Assembly: GCA_023515795.1 (NCBI GenBank)
Contig: JALGPX010000015.1
Span: 1 to 64,000 of the forward strand
DNA: 64,000 nucleotides
From: Amoeboaphelidium occidentale
Taxonomy: Eukaryota > Aphelidiomycota > Aphelidea
Direction of reading: 5' to 3'
The notes beneath the pieces are model-generated. The model was given only the letters and a program-made list of their open reading frames with translations, was not told the origin of the DNA and made no database searches. The number at the start of each line of letters is the position of its first letter. Position 1 is the first letter of the stretch. The position numbers and the translations under genes were made by a program. This document shows positions 21,584 through 34,012 of the stretch, piece after piece.

Positions 21584-22011
21584 ACGATATTATCGGCCAA
21601 GTGATTTTCCGGTTACGATCAGAATCGTGGTGCTGGTGAGGCTACTCGAATTCTACCAATCAGGGCTGCTCAAAGCTGGAATGTGTGTTTCACAAATTCA
21701 TAACCAAAGCAATCGCCTTGCGCAGGCATAAGACTATCTCAAAACGCGGGTTAAATGGCGGGATTTTATTAATTGGGAAGATAACTTATTAAAATCTGAA
21801 TGTTATCACGTCTAACTCGAAAATCACAGCGATGCTCCACTTTTGAGATGTTTCATATAATTTAATCGAAGTGAACATTATTTAAAAGATTTATATTGCA
21901 TGGTTTTATGGTGTCACTGAATCGTGTTGCTAATTCGATTCAAAAGATAAGGATGACTCATCGGATAAGAAGAATGTGCCAGGCCATTGCTGAATTTCAA
22001 ATTTCCTAAAA
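21584..22011. promoter_or_regulatory. Divergent promoter region with CCAAT and E2F-like motifs
   Basis: These 428 bp separate the start codons of the coiled-coil gene (minus) and the BTB-like gene (plus). It contains CCAATCAG at about 21656-21663, ACGCGGG at 21744-21750 and AATGGCGGGA at 21754-21763. The last two resemble paired E2F/DP or MBF-type cell-cycle sites. No RNA gene is seen. Motif matches alone do not prove use. Confidence 0.4.
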
Positions 22012-22878
22012 ATGACCGATAAGTTTCAAGTTCTGCTGAATAACGGGAAAGTCTGCGAGATCACACGCGATCTGTTTGAGGAGTTTCCGAAGGACTCGCT
22101 GCTTTACAACTTGCTGAAAGATGATCAAGCAATGGCAACCAAGAATAAAAACGGCCAATACGTGCTTACTCTTGATTATCCCGAATATTTTGAGCAAGCG
22201 CTGACTTACGTTGAAACAGACCATTTTTCAAGCTACAAAGTATACTCGGCTACAAAGGACAATGGTCTAAATCTTTGTGACTCTATGAACGCGTTTGCGT
22301 CAACTCTGAACTATCTTGGCTTTCCTGTCCCAGAAATTCTTCAAAATATTAGTTTCAATGAAAAAGAGGGAAGTTTGATGGATGTTGCTTCCAGGATTTA
22401 CAGCAGCGCAGGGGAGCAATTATTTGATTTTTGCATAGAAGTACGCCGTAATATAGTTGCAGACAGTGATATTCTTCTACCAACTTGTATCGAAATCTCG
22501 AAAGCACGACAAAAAACCGGTAGTGGGACCCCCATTTGCGTGATTTCAAACGCGGGTTTGGCAGTGAGAGATAAGGGTACTGAAGCCTTTTTCATCGGGC
22601 TGAACAAGACTACTACACGTATAGATTCCGTCCATAAAGGATTGCATGCAGACTTTAAGTTGGGATACTCTGGTACTAAATGGAATCCGTTGAAACTCTT
22701 GTTGCTCACCAACCGCAATCTGTTCGAAGAGCTGGTCAAACGCCACTTTGTCCCAGTAATTGTCACATCATTGTGTGAGCTAACTAGTACATCACTTGAA
22801 AAATTTACAGTTAACTTGGTTTGCCAACATGCATGCGTTTTCGAGATAACTATTGCCTTAAACCTTAGAGCTGAATGA
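22012..22878 (+). CDS. BTB/T1-like domain protein
   Basis: A 288-residue intronless protein. Its first 75 residues (VLLNNGKVCEITRDLF ... LDYPEYFEQALTYVE) resemble a BTB/POZ fold of the potassium-channel tetramerisation (T1) type: a strand-turn-strand start, a hydrophobic helix (SLLYNLL), then a DYP/DRDP-like motif followed by a helix. The remaining 210 residues match no domain I recognise. KCTD-like proteins often act as adaptors for cullin-3 ligases, which is only an inference here. It converges on CFT1 with 65 bp between stop codons. Confidence 0.6.
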   Translation: MTDKFQVLLNNGKVCEITRDLFEEFPKDSLLYNLLKDDQAMATKNKNGQYVLTLDYPEYFEQALTYVETDHFSSYKVYSATKDNGLNLCDSMNAFASTLNYLGFPVPEILQNISFNEKEGSLMDVASRIYSSAGEQLFDFCIEVRRNIVADSDILLPTCIEISKARQKTGSGTPICVISNAGLAVRDKGTEAFFIGLNKTTTRIDSVHKGLHADFKLGYSGTKWNPLKLLLLTNRNLFEELVKRHFVPVIVTSLCELTSTSLEKFTVNLVCQHACVFEITIALNLRAE

Positions 22879-22943
22879 TCGTCAAGCTTTTCCGAAATTT
22901 CCAACACCTCATGCTGAAATAATTTACGGAATAAAACCTTTAT

Positions 22944-25900
22944 TTAAAAGTCTAGACTATGTTCAATTTCTAGTAGATCTTGTATGATGCGGTTTCCGTC
23001 TGTTCCACGAAACCTTGCTCGCTTAGACCGTTCATTTGGTTTCAAACTGACAAAATGGTTCATTACGTCTCCGTCTATCACATTTCTCTTTGGAGCCCAG
23101 TCAAGACCCAGATAAGACCTAAACAGTCTAAACGCCCGAGCATTCAATCCTCCAATATGTTCTGTTCGATTTATAACTTCAGAGCAAACATCGCTCAATC
23201 TCTTAAATTCTGATTCTTCAAGTGGACAAACATAGCCTATAGTACCATCCACACATGCATAAAGAATTGAATTCCCACTGGTAGCATTTAAAGCTTTTTC
23301 ATTTGATATTCCGTGTAGATTATTCTTGATCAATTTCTTTGGGACTCTTAAAAGTTTTACCGCTTCGGAGGTCAAAGCAAAGTCAGCAACACGTAAAAGT
23401 TTCTGTCCAGCTCTTGATGCAATGTTGGTAGGATTATATGATAACATTTGTAAGTTTCCTTCCTTGTCAGAAATAACAATCACAAGCGATTTGTCATGAT
23501 GAATATAGTTGATGTCTAACACTGTACTCCACCTATAGTCCCTACTCAACATGGTAATTCTAGATGGGTCTTCTTGGTAGCCAAAAAAAGCAATGCTCTT
23601 GAAAATGTCTCCCACCAGTAAGTAGCTTTTGAAAGATTTCATTGATGTTGCGAAACTATTACCATCAAAGAAAGCAACACCAACCATTATTTCTCCGTCT
23701 TCAAAAGAATAAAGCATAAGCTTAGGACCAATGGAGACACATAGGTTTCCGTTAAGGGAACAAACTTGCGTACATGGCCCTTTCAAATCTTCACTTTTGA
23801 TCTGTTTCAGTTTGTGGTTCGTTTCTGGTCTTCCAGGTTTAGGCACAACCTCAATGACATCAAATAGAATCACTCTTCCGCGCATTTGTTCGTCTTCACT
23901 TTTAACATATCCAGTTCCTACTGCAATGTAATTCTTTTGAACGATGGAACCAGATACTTTTACGTCTAATGTACACGGAGAAACGCAAAGAACATGTTCA
24001 TTCTCCTGTAAATCCATCCTAAAGATGTTAGACAAATGTTTCTACAAGCTTACCTCTCAATAATTTCCCATGTTTTAGGAGAATATAATTCAACAGAGTA
24101 TTTTCGTGTCTTTGGATAGAACTGTCCAGGACCGACAGTTGGCGGATTTTCTTCGAGCTGCTTCAACGCAATATCTGCTTGTTGCTGCTTGTATTCCCTT
24201 TCTTCCTGGGGCAAGTTATCATTTATATTCACAAGCTGAATATACTCATCAGGGTCCATCTTCACTAAATCAAAGTCTTTCTCTATGTAAGAAAACCCAA
24301 TTGCTTTCTTTGCGACGTGATGATACTCCAGATATTGAACATGTCTCACTGCGTCATCTTTTGGCATCTCTTCATTGATTGCAAACTGCTGGTTCATGAA
24401 ATCATATGATGCTCTTCTAGCCGGTAAAGCAAAATTATAATCGACATTCTGATCAAACTTTGCCATTCGAAGCACGGAGCTTCCACGAAGAAAATAAAGA
24501 AATCCGCGGTCAGAGCCGAAATTATTAAGCGAAGTGAAACACGATACAGCTCCATCTATCGTCATCGGAACTATTTGCAATTCATTGAAAGAATCCAAGT
24601 AAATCCAGCATGGCCGAGAACAAGATGCAAATATTCCAGGAATATTCGAAGAGCTGTGTAGCTTGTTGGGTATCTGTATGTTGGTCTTGAACACTTTTCG
24701 ATGAATTAACTTTTCAGTATTTTCATTATGCTCATCATCATGAAATCCAGGCTTCTCTTCGGAAGATGTATCTAATGATCTGCATATGTACGTTGCTGGT
24801 ACTTTAACAAATATGACATCATGATAATTTTGAACCATACGATAACAGTACATATCTTCAAAATCCGTCATCAAGACCAATAAATATTCCTCAAATCCCT
24901 GTAAGCCCAACTTAACCAAAGAGATATCTTTAATAATTGATTTGCCATCAGAAACTACCACAGACCCATCTGCTTCTTTTTCAGACTTGATTTGGTTTAC
25001 AAGGACGTCAGGGAACGATGAAATGCCAGGATACTTGAAAACAATACTCTGAGTATCAGTATTAACAATTTGCAGCTCATCGTTCGTCGAAATCATTACG
25101 ACACAAGTAAGTGAGGAAGAAATACTAGCATGATGCGTGTCGATTGAATTATTGAATGAGTTGTTGGATTTCCGGCCTGACGTTTCCGGCTTCTTGGATG
25201 GAACTTTGGACGAATTCTTCACTTTGCGGTCTTTGTTAGAGTCCTTCTTATCGATGTCCATGTCATTCATAGCATCAATTGGAAAATCAACATTTGAAAT
25301 CATCTTGTAACTTTCCTTGCTGAAAGATGTATCGACATGCACTAACTCTAATGCCCTGAAGTCAGCCACAAACAACATGAAGCTTCCGTCGCTGAAAAGT
25401 ACACATAGATGATGCAATGAGACAACTGCAGAAACTACAAAAAGATTCCTCACGACTCTAGTATGAGCCGAGCGATGAGAGTTCTGGGCTTTCCTCAACT
25501 CAATTGCGTCAATAGATTGTTTTTTCTTAGCTTCAGAGTCCAAGAGCAATATTCTTTGTGGAGTGATTTGAACAATTCTCTGCTTATCAAACATAGAAGC
25601 GACAGCAACCGTAGCAGATTTTGTATCAAAGTCTGAGCCTTCCAGCTCCAAAAACTCAGATCCAGTGGTGAGAACCACGGTGTAACTTCTAACATTACCT
25701 CTAAAGTCTACAGGTGTTTGTTTGCTTAACACCAAGTACTTATCATAGCTTTTCTCATCATTCTCACCATCAGAATTGCGAACAGCAACATCAACAGACC
25801 AGCAATCGACAGTCTCGTGCTGCAAGTCGAATGAATACGAGACTATCGGCTTAATAGATCGACTTAACGACGCAAATGAAGTCTGTTTTCCATATCCACA

Positions 25901-27482
25901 AGATAAAATCATATCGACCGATTGAATATTTGACAAAAGCGGATTAGAGAATCTTTCAAAGTTCAAATACGACTCTGCTAAGCAAAACCCGCTTATAGCA
26001 GAGAAAGATGGCAGTGAAGACAGAATAATAATCTTCTCATCCGTGTTCACTTTACCTTCAGTCGTTCCATTCCCATGCGGTACAACTTGTGAAGATTCTT
26101 GGGCAACATCAGTTTCGAGTAGAAAATCAAGTTCATCAACTTCTTCTTTCTTAGCCTTCTTAGAACTAGATGTTTCTAAATGATTTTGGTTACTTCTCTT
26201 TCCCAAAGTTCCGTTTTGCTTGCGCTGCAATATCTTCGAAAAAGAGTACTGCAACAGTCTTGAATCTCCACAATTAGAACCAACAAAGACTTTGTCCAAA
26301 TCTACTCTAGCAACAGATTCTGCAGGACAACCAAAGTCCCAAACTTTTTCAAAAGAGAATTTACGAACCATTCTACCTTCTTTCTCTAGAGTTAGCAGCC
26401 AAACATGACCGTTCGATAAAATGTACATGATCTCCTTGTCAGAAATCATACAACACCTGCTTCCTTCTAAACTGATTCTCAAATGACTGTAGTCTTCAAG
26501 TTGAAAATTTGAACATGATTTGAAGTATCCATTAACAAAGAAACCGAAAACTCTAGCTCCTTGTTCATAGTAACTGATACTACTCACGCCAGTAACTAAA
26601 ACACCACCAAAAGGTTTATCCAAAGCAGTCAAGTACAAACAGTCATACGGCAAATTCTCAACTCTTAAAACAATAGGGCTCTGAGCTTTTCTCGTTAAAG
26701 CTAACGAGATCACAACAAGAGTCATGGTATCCTTTCGTTGAGCCAAACGATTAGTGCTCGTGACTTTTGGCTCCAGAAGAACGGCTAAAGTAGGCTCAAA
26801 ATATCCATGAAGAAATACACAATCCACAACGTTTCTCAATTTATCATCAAAGTCAGTTATGCTCTTAACAAAGGACGGCAGAAACGGTTGATCTTGACTT
26901 TTACCATCGCCATTACCATCAGGCGACACAGGAATGTCTTCATCCATTTCATCCAATAATTCCAAGCTCGACGTAACAAAGGGCAACACTGCAAAGTAGT
27001 CCCTGTAAAACCACAGTAGAGCGCATCTCGACGAAGGATCAACTATGACCACAGGCTTCAATTGAACTTTATGTTGCAACTTTAAATCATCATTCTCATA
27101 GTAATGCATAGAAACGGTCTCAAATGTATGGGATTCCTGTGAATACTGAATAACAGACAGTTTGGCATCAGCAAAGGATAACAAAATATAATCCGTGCTG
27201 GAAGATGAAGCAGATGCGAGCCCTGTAATAATTCCATTTAGCCTGACTGAATGCAACCTCCTGAAGAACTAAAGGAACAGATAAGTTATGATTTCAAATA
27301 TTAAAGCGTACGTGTTGATTACTTCCATTCCCGAAATCCTTCTCCACAACGCCTAAAGCGTAAACGCTCAGGATATTCGAATGCGCAACGACCAAATGAT
27401 TTTTCTCAGGATCGATGGCTTTTGCCAAGATGGCGTGGTCGCAGCTGCTCGGTTGTACGATGCTTCGCGAATAACTGAACAT
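22944..27482 (-). CDS. CFT1: Cleavage and polyadenylation factor subunit CPSF160/Cft1
   Basis: Three exons: 27482-27312, 27268-24054 and 24018-22944. Introns are 43 nt (27269-27311) and 35 nt (24019-24053; CTAAC branch-like site). The product has 1486 residues, near the 1443 of human CPSF1. It is the large scaffold of the mRNA 3'-end processing complex that helps recognise the AAUAAA signal. The N-terminus has NHLVVAHSNILSVYAL and LSFADAKLSVIQY, matching the first propeller of the family. The C-terminal exon carries the CPSF_A region, including LGLDWAPKRNVIDGD near the end. It is a DDB1/SF3B3-type triple propeller. The start codon lies only 29 bp from the start of the divergent TMCO4-like gene. 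Confidence 0.95.
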
Positions 27483-27511
27483 ATGCAAGAGACAAACAGT
27501 TTTTGTTTGCA
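27483..27511. promoter_or_regulatory. 29-bp gap between divergent start codons
   Basis: Only 29 bp lie between the CFT1 ATG (27482, minus) and the TMCO4-like ATG (27512, plus). Each 5' untranslated region and core promoter must lie within the other gene's coding sequence or be nearly absent. Both starts are supported by conserved N-termini. Confidence 0.75.
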
Positions 27512-29607
27512 ATGGATGAAGAGACCTTTACGGACGCACAACGATATGCTTACGCAGGGCTGGTTTACCTGTTGACTTACAGGCAAATGAAGAATATCAA
27601 AGTTTTACAAAATATCCTGTTGAAGCAGAACACCCAGGAGAATCTCGCTGAACCAATTGAAACAGAGATGGAGGAAAAGCTAGATGAAGATAAACCGAGG
27701 GGTTGGTTCAATTCAGGAAAGAATAATAAACATGAGCTCGTTAAGGAGTATGAGCGATGGTCTTTGAAGTATTGCGATCTGATATGGAAGAATCTAAAAC
27801 TGGAAGATCAGGAAGTTGAAATGTTCAAGCAGATGCCAAAAGATGATATCACAACAATTATAGACTCTTTGGTTAAATCGATATCCTCTGATAACGTTGA
27901 ATCTGATTTAGAAGTGAAGTTGTTCATTTTACAGGATCTCTTCTTAGTGTCTGTTAGTCAAGGTGTCTATGATGCACGAGCACGAGTTGTCTTACTGGGA
28001 CTTGCAACACTGTTTCAAGTATCCCAAGAACAAGTTACAGAAATTGAATTATCTATACAGGAGATAATCTATCAACATACGGCAGATGGACAACGCAAAG
28101 ATTCCCTGAATAATGATCACACGAATATTGTGAAGGAAAGACGGAGAAAAGGCAAAAATAGGCGTTACTTATACATGAGTATGGCTGGTGTTGGTGGTGC
28201 ATTGGCTATTGGGTTAACAGGCGGACTTCTAGCGGCCCCACTGCTTGGTGTGGGCCTTGCGAGTGTTTTAACTTCAATCGGAATAGGAGGCACAACAGCA
28301 TTTTTAACAGGAACTGGTGGACTTGCTTTAATCACTTCGATATTTGGTGCATCAGGTGCTGGATGGTCTTCTTATAAGATGGCTCGAAGAGTGAAAGGAA
28401 TAACTGAATTCGTCGTAATTCCTCACAAAGAATTAGATTTAGAGAAACCTATCGATGACCTAAACCGTTCTACATCGCAACTGCTCACCGTTTATGAGTC
28501 CGCTGTTTCTGATGCAAGTTCAAGAGAATCATTGGATTCTACTTCAAAACCTGAAAGCTCTTCTAAATCCAAAACTTCTAGCGCATCAATTGTTGAAGCA
28601 TATCTTTCTAGATTTTCCCCAGCACCCAAAAAGAGCTGGTTTGGTTCAAAACAGAGTCTCAAAGAAGAAGAAAAGCCGGAAGTTAAAGAAGACCCGTCGG
28701 AAGTCACTAGAGAAGTAGAACTTCCTCAACCAGTTTTGACGCTAACTGTATCTGGTTGGACAGCTAAAAAGGATCATTTCGTTACTCCATGGCTCTGTCT
28801 TAACGAGAAGAATCTTAATGGAGAACATTTTTCTTTGTATTGGGAGTCGAATGAACTTATCGCATTGGCAAAAGCGTTTGAAACAATGATCGCATCTGAA
28901 GCTGTTTCATTTGCAGCTTCAACAGTTTTGAGAACAACTATTTTGGCCGGTATTATGGCAGCAGTTGTATGGCCTGCGGTATGTTGATTATTTGCATGTA
29001 TCTAATTATGTAGGCATTGCTGAAAGTGGCATCGATCATTGATAATCCATGGAATGTTGCCTTGGATCGGTCGAGTAAAACTGGTATTGTGCTGGCAGAT
29101 CTCCTTTGCTCTCTTAAACAAGGTCATCGCCCTGTTACTTTGATAGGATCTTCTCTTGGTGCTAGAGTGATTTTCTTTTGTTTACTGGAACTATATTATC
29201 GAAAACTCAAGAAAGACCCGAAGCTTGAAGCTGTTGATTATGATGTTCGATCGATAGTTGAGAATGTATTCTTATTTGGAGCTCCTATCCAACCATCCAA
29301 AAGAGAATGGGCCAAAGTTCGAAGTTGTGTTGCAGGAAGACTTTGTGTTGGATATTCTACATCAGACTGGATTTTAGCATTCTTATTTCGAGCTACCGGA
29401 GCTATAACTTCTATCGCAGGCTTATCTCCTGTTGTTTTTAATCCTGATAATGATTTGGAGATTGCTTCCAATGGAGAGTGGAACCCTTCAGATTTTGGCA
29501 TCGAAAATTTTGACCTGAGTGAAATTATCTCAGGACACCGTGACTACAAGAAATCGGACAAGATGAAACAAGTTTTAGAGAAATGCGGAGTTATATCAAT
29601 ATCATAA
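27512..29607 (+). CDS. TMCO4-like (DUF726) alpha/beta-hydrolase membrane protein
   Basis: Two exons, 27512-28978 and 29014-29607, with a 35-nt intron (28979-29013; TCTAAT branch-like). The product has 686 residues. The N-terminus (FTDAQRYAYAGLVYLLTY) and the central glycine-rich hydrophobic hairpin (about 225-285) are family marks of DUF726. The second part has the nucleophile elbow LIGSSLGARVIF (GxSxG), placing it among alpha/beta hydrolases. A Ser-rich linker precedes the hydrolase part. Family members are poorly characterised membrane hydrolases or lipases. It converges on the SPT7 gene with 29 bp between stop codons. Confidence 0.88.
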
Positions 29608-29636
29608 TCATAAAGAACTTTATTTTTTACAAGCGA

Positions 29637-32600
29637 TTATTGAGTTGCAACTCCAAGCTCCAACTGATTCGATGCTATTGGCGGCTTTCCCGCAGTTCCA
29701 TCTGTCTTATCCGATGCATTACCAACTTGTTGCTTCTTATTTTTCGTAGTGCTACCTTTCGGCCGCCCTTTCTTTGCAGGTGGTCCGACTTTTGGTTTCC
29801 TTTTCTTTTTCGGCTTGTCAGATTTCAAAATGAATTCATCTTCAACAAGAAAACCAACAGATGTCATGCTTGTCGAAGAGTCCTCTGCTTTATCTGTCAT
29901 AGCGTCTGGTCGCCGTAAAATTCCAGCTGCTTCGAGTTTCTTCTCAAAAAAGTTTCTCATAAGTCCTATTATTCCATCAGTCGATGAAATAGCATGGAAA
30001 CGAGGAGGAATGTTAAAATGAACAACAGTTTCAACAACTTCTTCTTCCTGAGAATTGAGTAACGATTTGAATTTCTGTATAAGAACATCCTTATGTTTCT
30101 TCTTTTTTGCAAGTTTGGATTTAACACCGTCTGGGTTCCACAGCCTTTCAGGTATTCCTTTAATTGGAACATCTAATCCAAGATTCTTAAGTCCTAAAAT
30201 ATAAGAATCGTATACATTAAAAGTTTACCCAGATAATCGTCTTCTGTTGATTCAAAGCCAAAATTACCCATAACAAACGCAACGTCCCCATCATCATTAT
30301 TATCCACATCCATCTCATTAACTGGTTCCGCTTCATCTTCACCATCATCCATCAGCATGATATAGTAAGAGTATAAACGTGACTTGTTCTTTTCTAGTTT
30401 AAACAGAGTTTTCTGAGGTTCATTGATAAGTTTCGAGGACAATTGTTCCAATTCTGTGATTCCAAGTTCAACTAGAACCAACCTCAAAACATTCTCCATG
30501 CTGAATTCTTTTCCATAGAATTCAATAAATTGTTTAAACAGCCGACCAACAGTAACAATAAAATCTGAGACTATTTCAGTGAATGTATCCAATGCACTTC
30601 TATGAAAAGAATCAAATCCTTGTTCTAGTAAGCAAATAGAAAGAGACCGGAGAAGAATATCTTGAGCATGATTGGAATTACTTATAACAATACGCTTCTC
30701 TGACATTTCACCCGTGCGTTCCAGATAAGGTAGCCGAAATTGAACGTTATCTTCAACATTATCCTCGTCCATGAAAACAGGCTCCGACTTATTAGGAAGA
30801 TTCGCTGTAGAAGTAACAGCCTTGTTGTTTTGTTCTTGAATTTCATTCAAAGGAGAACTGAGCATAACGACAGCATCGTAGATCTTTCGTTCCAATCTTT
30901 TACATTCCCAAATAGTTTCGATTGTTTTCTTGCTTCTCATAACAGCATGTTGATCAGGATAACACAAAGCGTATTCATCAAAGCAAGGCTGATTCTTCCT
31001 TAGAGAACTTATAAACCTATCATCAAACATATTCTTGTTGTAATTGAACTTTTCAAGAGCTCTTTCGGATACTTTTAACGAGAAATCTCCAGCAACTTTG
31101 GTTTCACTTGAATAATTCGCAAGCCTCTTTGAAACAACTAAATCTGGAAACGATGAAGATATAGAATCTTCTGGAACATAAGACTCACAAAAAGAGAGAT
31201 TTCCTTCGTTCAATAAAAAATCTAACGTCCGATAATACACTCCCATTTCTTCAGATGTTCGAATGATCGCGTACTTCTGCTTAACAGACTCAGACCTCTG
31301 AACAATAGTCTCAGCCTTTGACTCCCATTGTTCTTTGTAAAAATTCGTCATCAAAGGATCCATAAATTCAATAACTTCCATAGGAAGCGGTGCACTTGAA
31401 AAGGTGGTTTTCAAATTAGACTGCTTTTTAACGGAATCCAGAAACAACTCAAAACTAAAAACATCATTGTCCTGTGAAGATCTCAAAATCTTGAACTCAA
31501 AATTTTCCGGAATGACCTGCGTGGTACTTTCTACAACTCCGTTACCATTATTTTGTCCATCATCTGTTCCTTCCATGCTAGGCTGCATCACATCTCTCTC
31601 CGTGATGTCATCGTCATATGGCACTAAAGCACTATCTGACTCATAATCTACATCAGGCCCTGAAGCGTACTCATTCTCTGTGGATCCAGGCAGAGCAAAT
31701 TCATCTTTCAGACGGACAACAATATCATCCGGAATCAAACCAGCCAACTCATCTTGCTTTCGCTTCATCTCATTAGCATGGACTCTGTAAATACTATTCG
31801 GATTGCTATTGTAGTAGAGACAATTCTCCCAGATCAGATTCAAATCATCAATGAATTCTTGTTTTGTAGTGTACTCTGTATTCTTCATCTTCTTCCCGAT
31901 AGTCCCTAAATCCATTGGCTTCTTAATAACATCATAGTAATCAGGTGCGTCCTTCTTGTTTACACGCTGCAGGAACGGAATCGAGTGTTCCCGATAAGCT
32001 TTCAATTGCTCCAATACACGTTCCATTGGTTCATACAATTCTTCTTGCCCTACTTTCGTGTCATCCTTCCATTTACTTCCACCAGAAGAAGAAGCTGCCT
32101 TTGATTTAGCTTGAGACTGTTCCTGTTGTGCTTTCTGTAAAGAGCTGGAGATGGAATGCAACAAACCACAATACCTCTCAACCATCACCGGATTGTTACT
32201 CTTCTTTGCGTAATTCTCCACAAAATTCGATAAATAATTCACTGGGAATCCCAAATTGACTCCTTCCAAGTCCCTCTTAACTTCGACCGTCTGCGTTGTA
32301 GTATCACTAAGCGACAATTCCAAATCCTGCAACGATAAATCATCTTCCAGCGTTGTGATTATATCCTCATAAGAAAGCGATGATACTCCCGCTGATATCG
32401 CAGAATTCCTAACAATGCCTTTTATAAGCTGAAGATAAAGAGGCAATCGAAAGTGTATAAATATTTCCATGGCTGATAGCGTCCTTGTAGGCTTCTTCAA
32501 TTCAAGCAAAGACGATTCACTCCCATCCTTTAATGGAAGCTGAAGAAGGCCTGTCCGTAGTTTCTGCAGCCATTCGACTTCAGTCGCTGACAGGGCGAAT

Positions 32601-32653
32601 TTATTCTGATTCCGCTCCAGTAATTCCAGTTCGCTCTCTGTCAGATTGAACAT
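29637..32653 (-). CDS. SPT7: SAGA subunit Spt7-like, bromodomain plus histone fold
   Basis: Two exons, 32653-30229 and 30193-29637, with a 35-nt intron (30194-30228), giving 993 residues. The bromodomain (about 208-300) has the PDYYDVIKKPMDLGTI motif, very close to Spt7 (PDYYTVIKHPMDLGTM). A histone-fold segment lies near 655-710 (HAQDILLRSLSICLLEQGF), as expected for the Spt7/STAF65-gamma partner of TAF10. The C-terminal exon ends in a lysine-rich tail with an AT-hook-like KKGRPKGS. The protein scaffolds the SAGA coactivator in the nucleus. With the SNF2 gene it makes two bromodomain chromatin factors within 15 kb. Confidence 0.9.
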
Positions 32654-32734
32654 CAGAAAAATAGAACACGGAAACACTGGAAGCGAGGATACCAAAAGCC
32701 ATTTGAACCTTTATAAGAGATACTTTCTTACGGA

Positions 32735-34012
32735 ATGATCAAAAAGAATTTCAGTTTACTTTACGATTTAATTGTTAATACTTTTAAATGGAATGCTTTA
32801 GAGCGTGGCTACTTTGCTACCGGCAATCGCGTCACTCGAAGACGTGATACTTTACGGAATGCAGAACCTTTCAAGACAATATTATCACAAAATACAAATA
32901 TTTATGGATTCTCATTCGAAGCTAAATTGCAACAGTCGATTACTGCTTACTTGAAATCAAAGTATCAAGACAGGGTTATGTTGAATGACTTTGATGACGT
33001 AATTGTAATGGACCCTTCATCTCCGTCTTCAGCAAAAAGAAGAAAGCCTTTAATGGGAATCTATTTCGGAAGATTGCTAAAGAGGTCAAAGTCAAATATC
33101 GACATTTTGATTGTTACACGGAATGGTTTCATTTTGGTTGACGTGAAGGCATACAAGCGCGGATTCGAAAATGGCACGGATGACAAGAATCGTTTGGGGC
33201 TGCTTCAAAAGTCTGTGGCTACAATGCAAACACAACAGAAACTTTTAGCTACTTTGGGTGAAGGCAAATCTTACATTTTACTAATGAACAGGAAAACTAT
33301 AGACACAAAATCATTTCCACTCTCTGTATCACCACATTTAATAACTCAACAGAATCTATTTGACATGTTGGATGGAATCATTAAAGACGCATCTACAAAC
33401 AACACGCCAAAAAAGGATGATTCGTTTGAAGACACTTTATTAAATATTTTGCCAAAGATGAAACAATATGATACTTTGAAAGTTCGAGATTTGCCTCTAT
33501 TGTATGGAGAAGTTGACAAGATCAAGATTCAGTGCTTCTCTGATTATTATCCTTCCGTGATGATGGAAAGTAGCACAACAAGGAAGAAGATGATTAAAAT
33601 ACAAGATTTACTAAACTGGCAATGGAATAGTGATCAAATTAAAGACAAAGATCCAATAAGAACAAAATATTCAGTTCAGAGAGTCTACATTAGACCAGAT
33701 TCATTTGGCGGTCAGAACATCCATTCAATCAGTCAAGCAAGATATTCAAACAGCACAAGAAGGAAATTCAAAAACTCGAAACTATTCAGATATCTTTATG
33801 AACATTTACTGCAATATGATCCAGCTATATTATTTCAAGTCACAACTTCAGACCGACGACACCACCTGTTACCTGTTCCTGCTAGACAAAGAGCTTGTTT
33901 GATATTCAAACTTGGTGCTTACGGCGGTGATGAAACATCATGTCAATTCCCTCTAGACTCAGTTCTATACCTAAAAATCGGCTCAGACCACTCACACTCT
34001 TCAAAATATTAA
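32735..34012 (+). CDS. PD-(D/E)XK nuclease-like protein, uncharacterised
   Basis: A 425-residue intronless protein. The N-terminal 45 residues are basic, hydrophobic and nearly free of acidic residues (LLYDLIVNTFKWNALERG...RVTRRRDTLR), suggesting a mitochondrial presequence. A core at about 65-165 has an alpha helix (FEAKLQQSITAYLKSK), then NIDILIVTRNGFILVDVKAYKRG. That is the strand-D-strand-DxK arrangement of restriction-endonuclease-like (NERD-like) folds. The C-terminal half is unrecognised. I infer a DNA-processing enzyme, possibly in mitochondria. It starts 81 bp from the divergent SPT7 start and ends only 6 bp from the sphingosine-kinase-like stop. Confidence 0.6.
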   Translation: MIKKNFSLLYDLIVNTFKWNALERGYFATGNRVTRRRDTLRNAEPFKTILSQNTNIYGFSFEAKLQQSITAYLKSKYQDRVMLNDFDDVIVMDPSSPSSAKRRKPLMGIYFGRLLKRSKSNIDILIVTRNGFILVDVKAYKRGFENGTDDKNRLGLLQKSVATMQTQQKLLATLGEGKSYILLMNRKTIDTKSFPLSVSPHLITQQNLFDMLDGIIKDASTNNTPKKDDSFEDTLLNILPKMKQYDTLKVRDLPLLYGEVDKIKIQCFSDYYPSVMMESSTTRKKMIKIQDLLNWQWNSDQIKDKDPIRTKYSVQRVYIRPDSFGGQNIHSISQARYSNSTRRKFKNSKLFRYLYEHLLQYDPAILFQVTTSDRRHHLLPVPARQRACLIFKLGAYGGDETSCQFPLDSVLYLKIGSDHSHSSKY

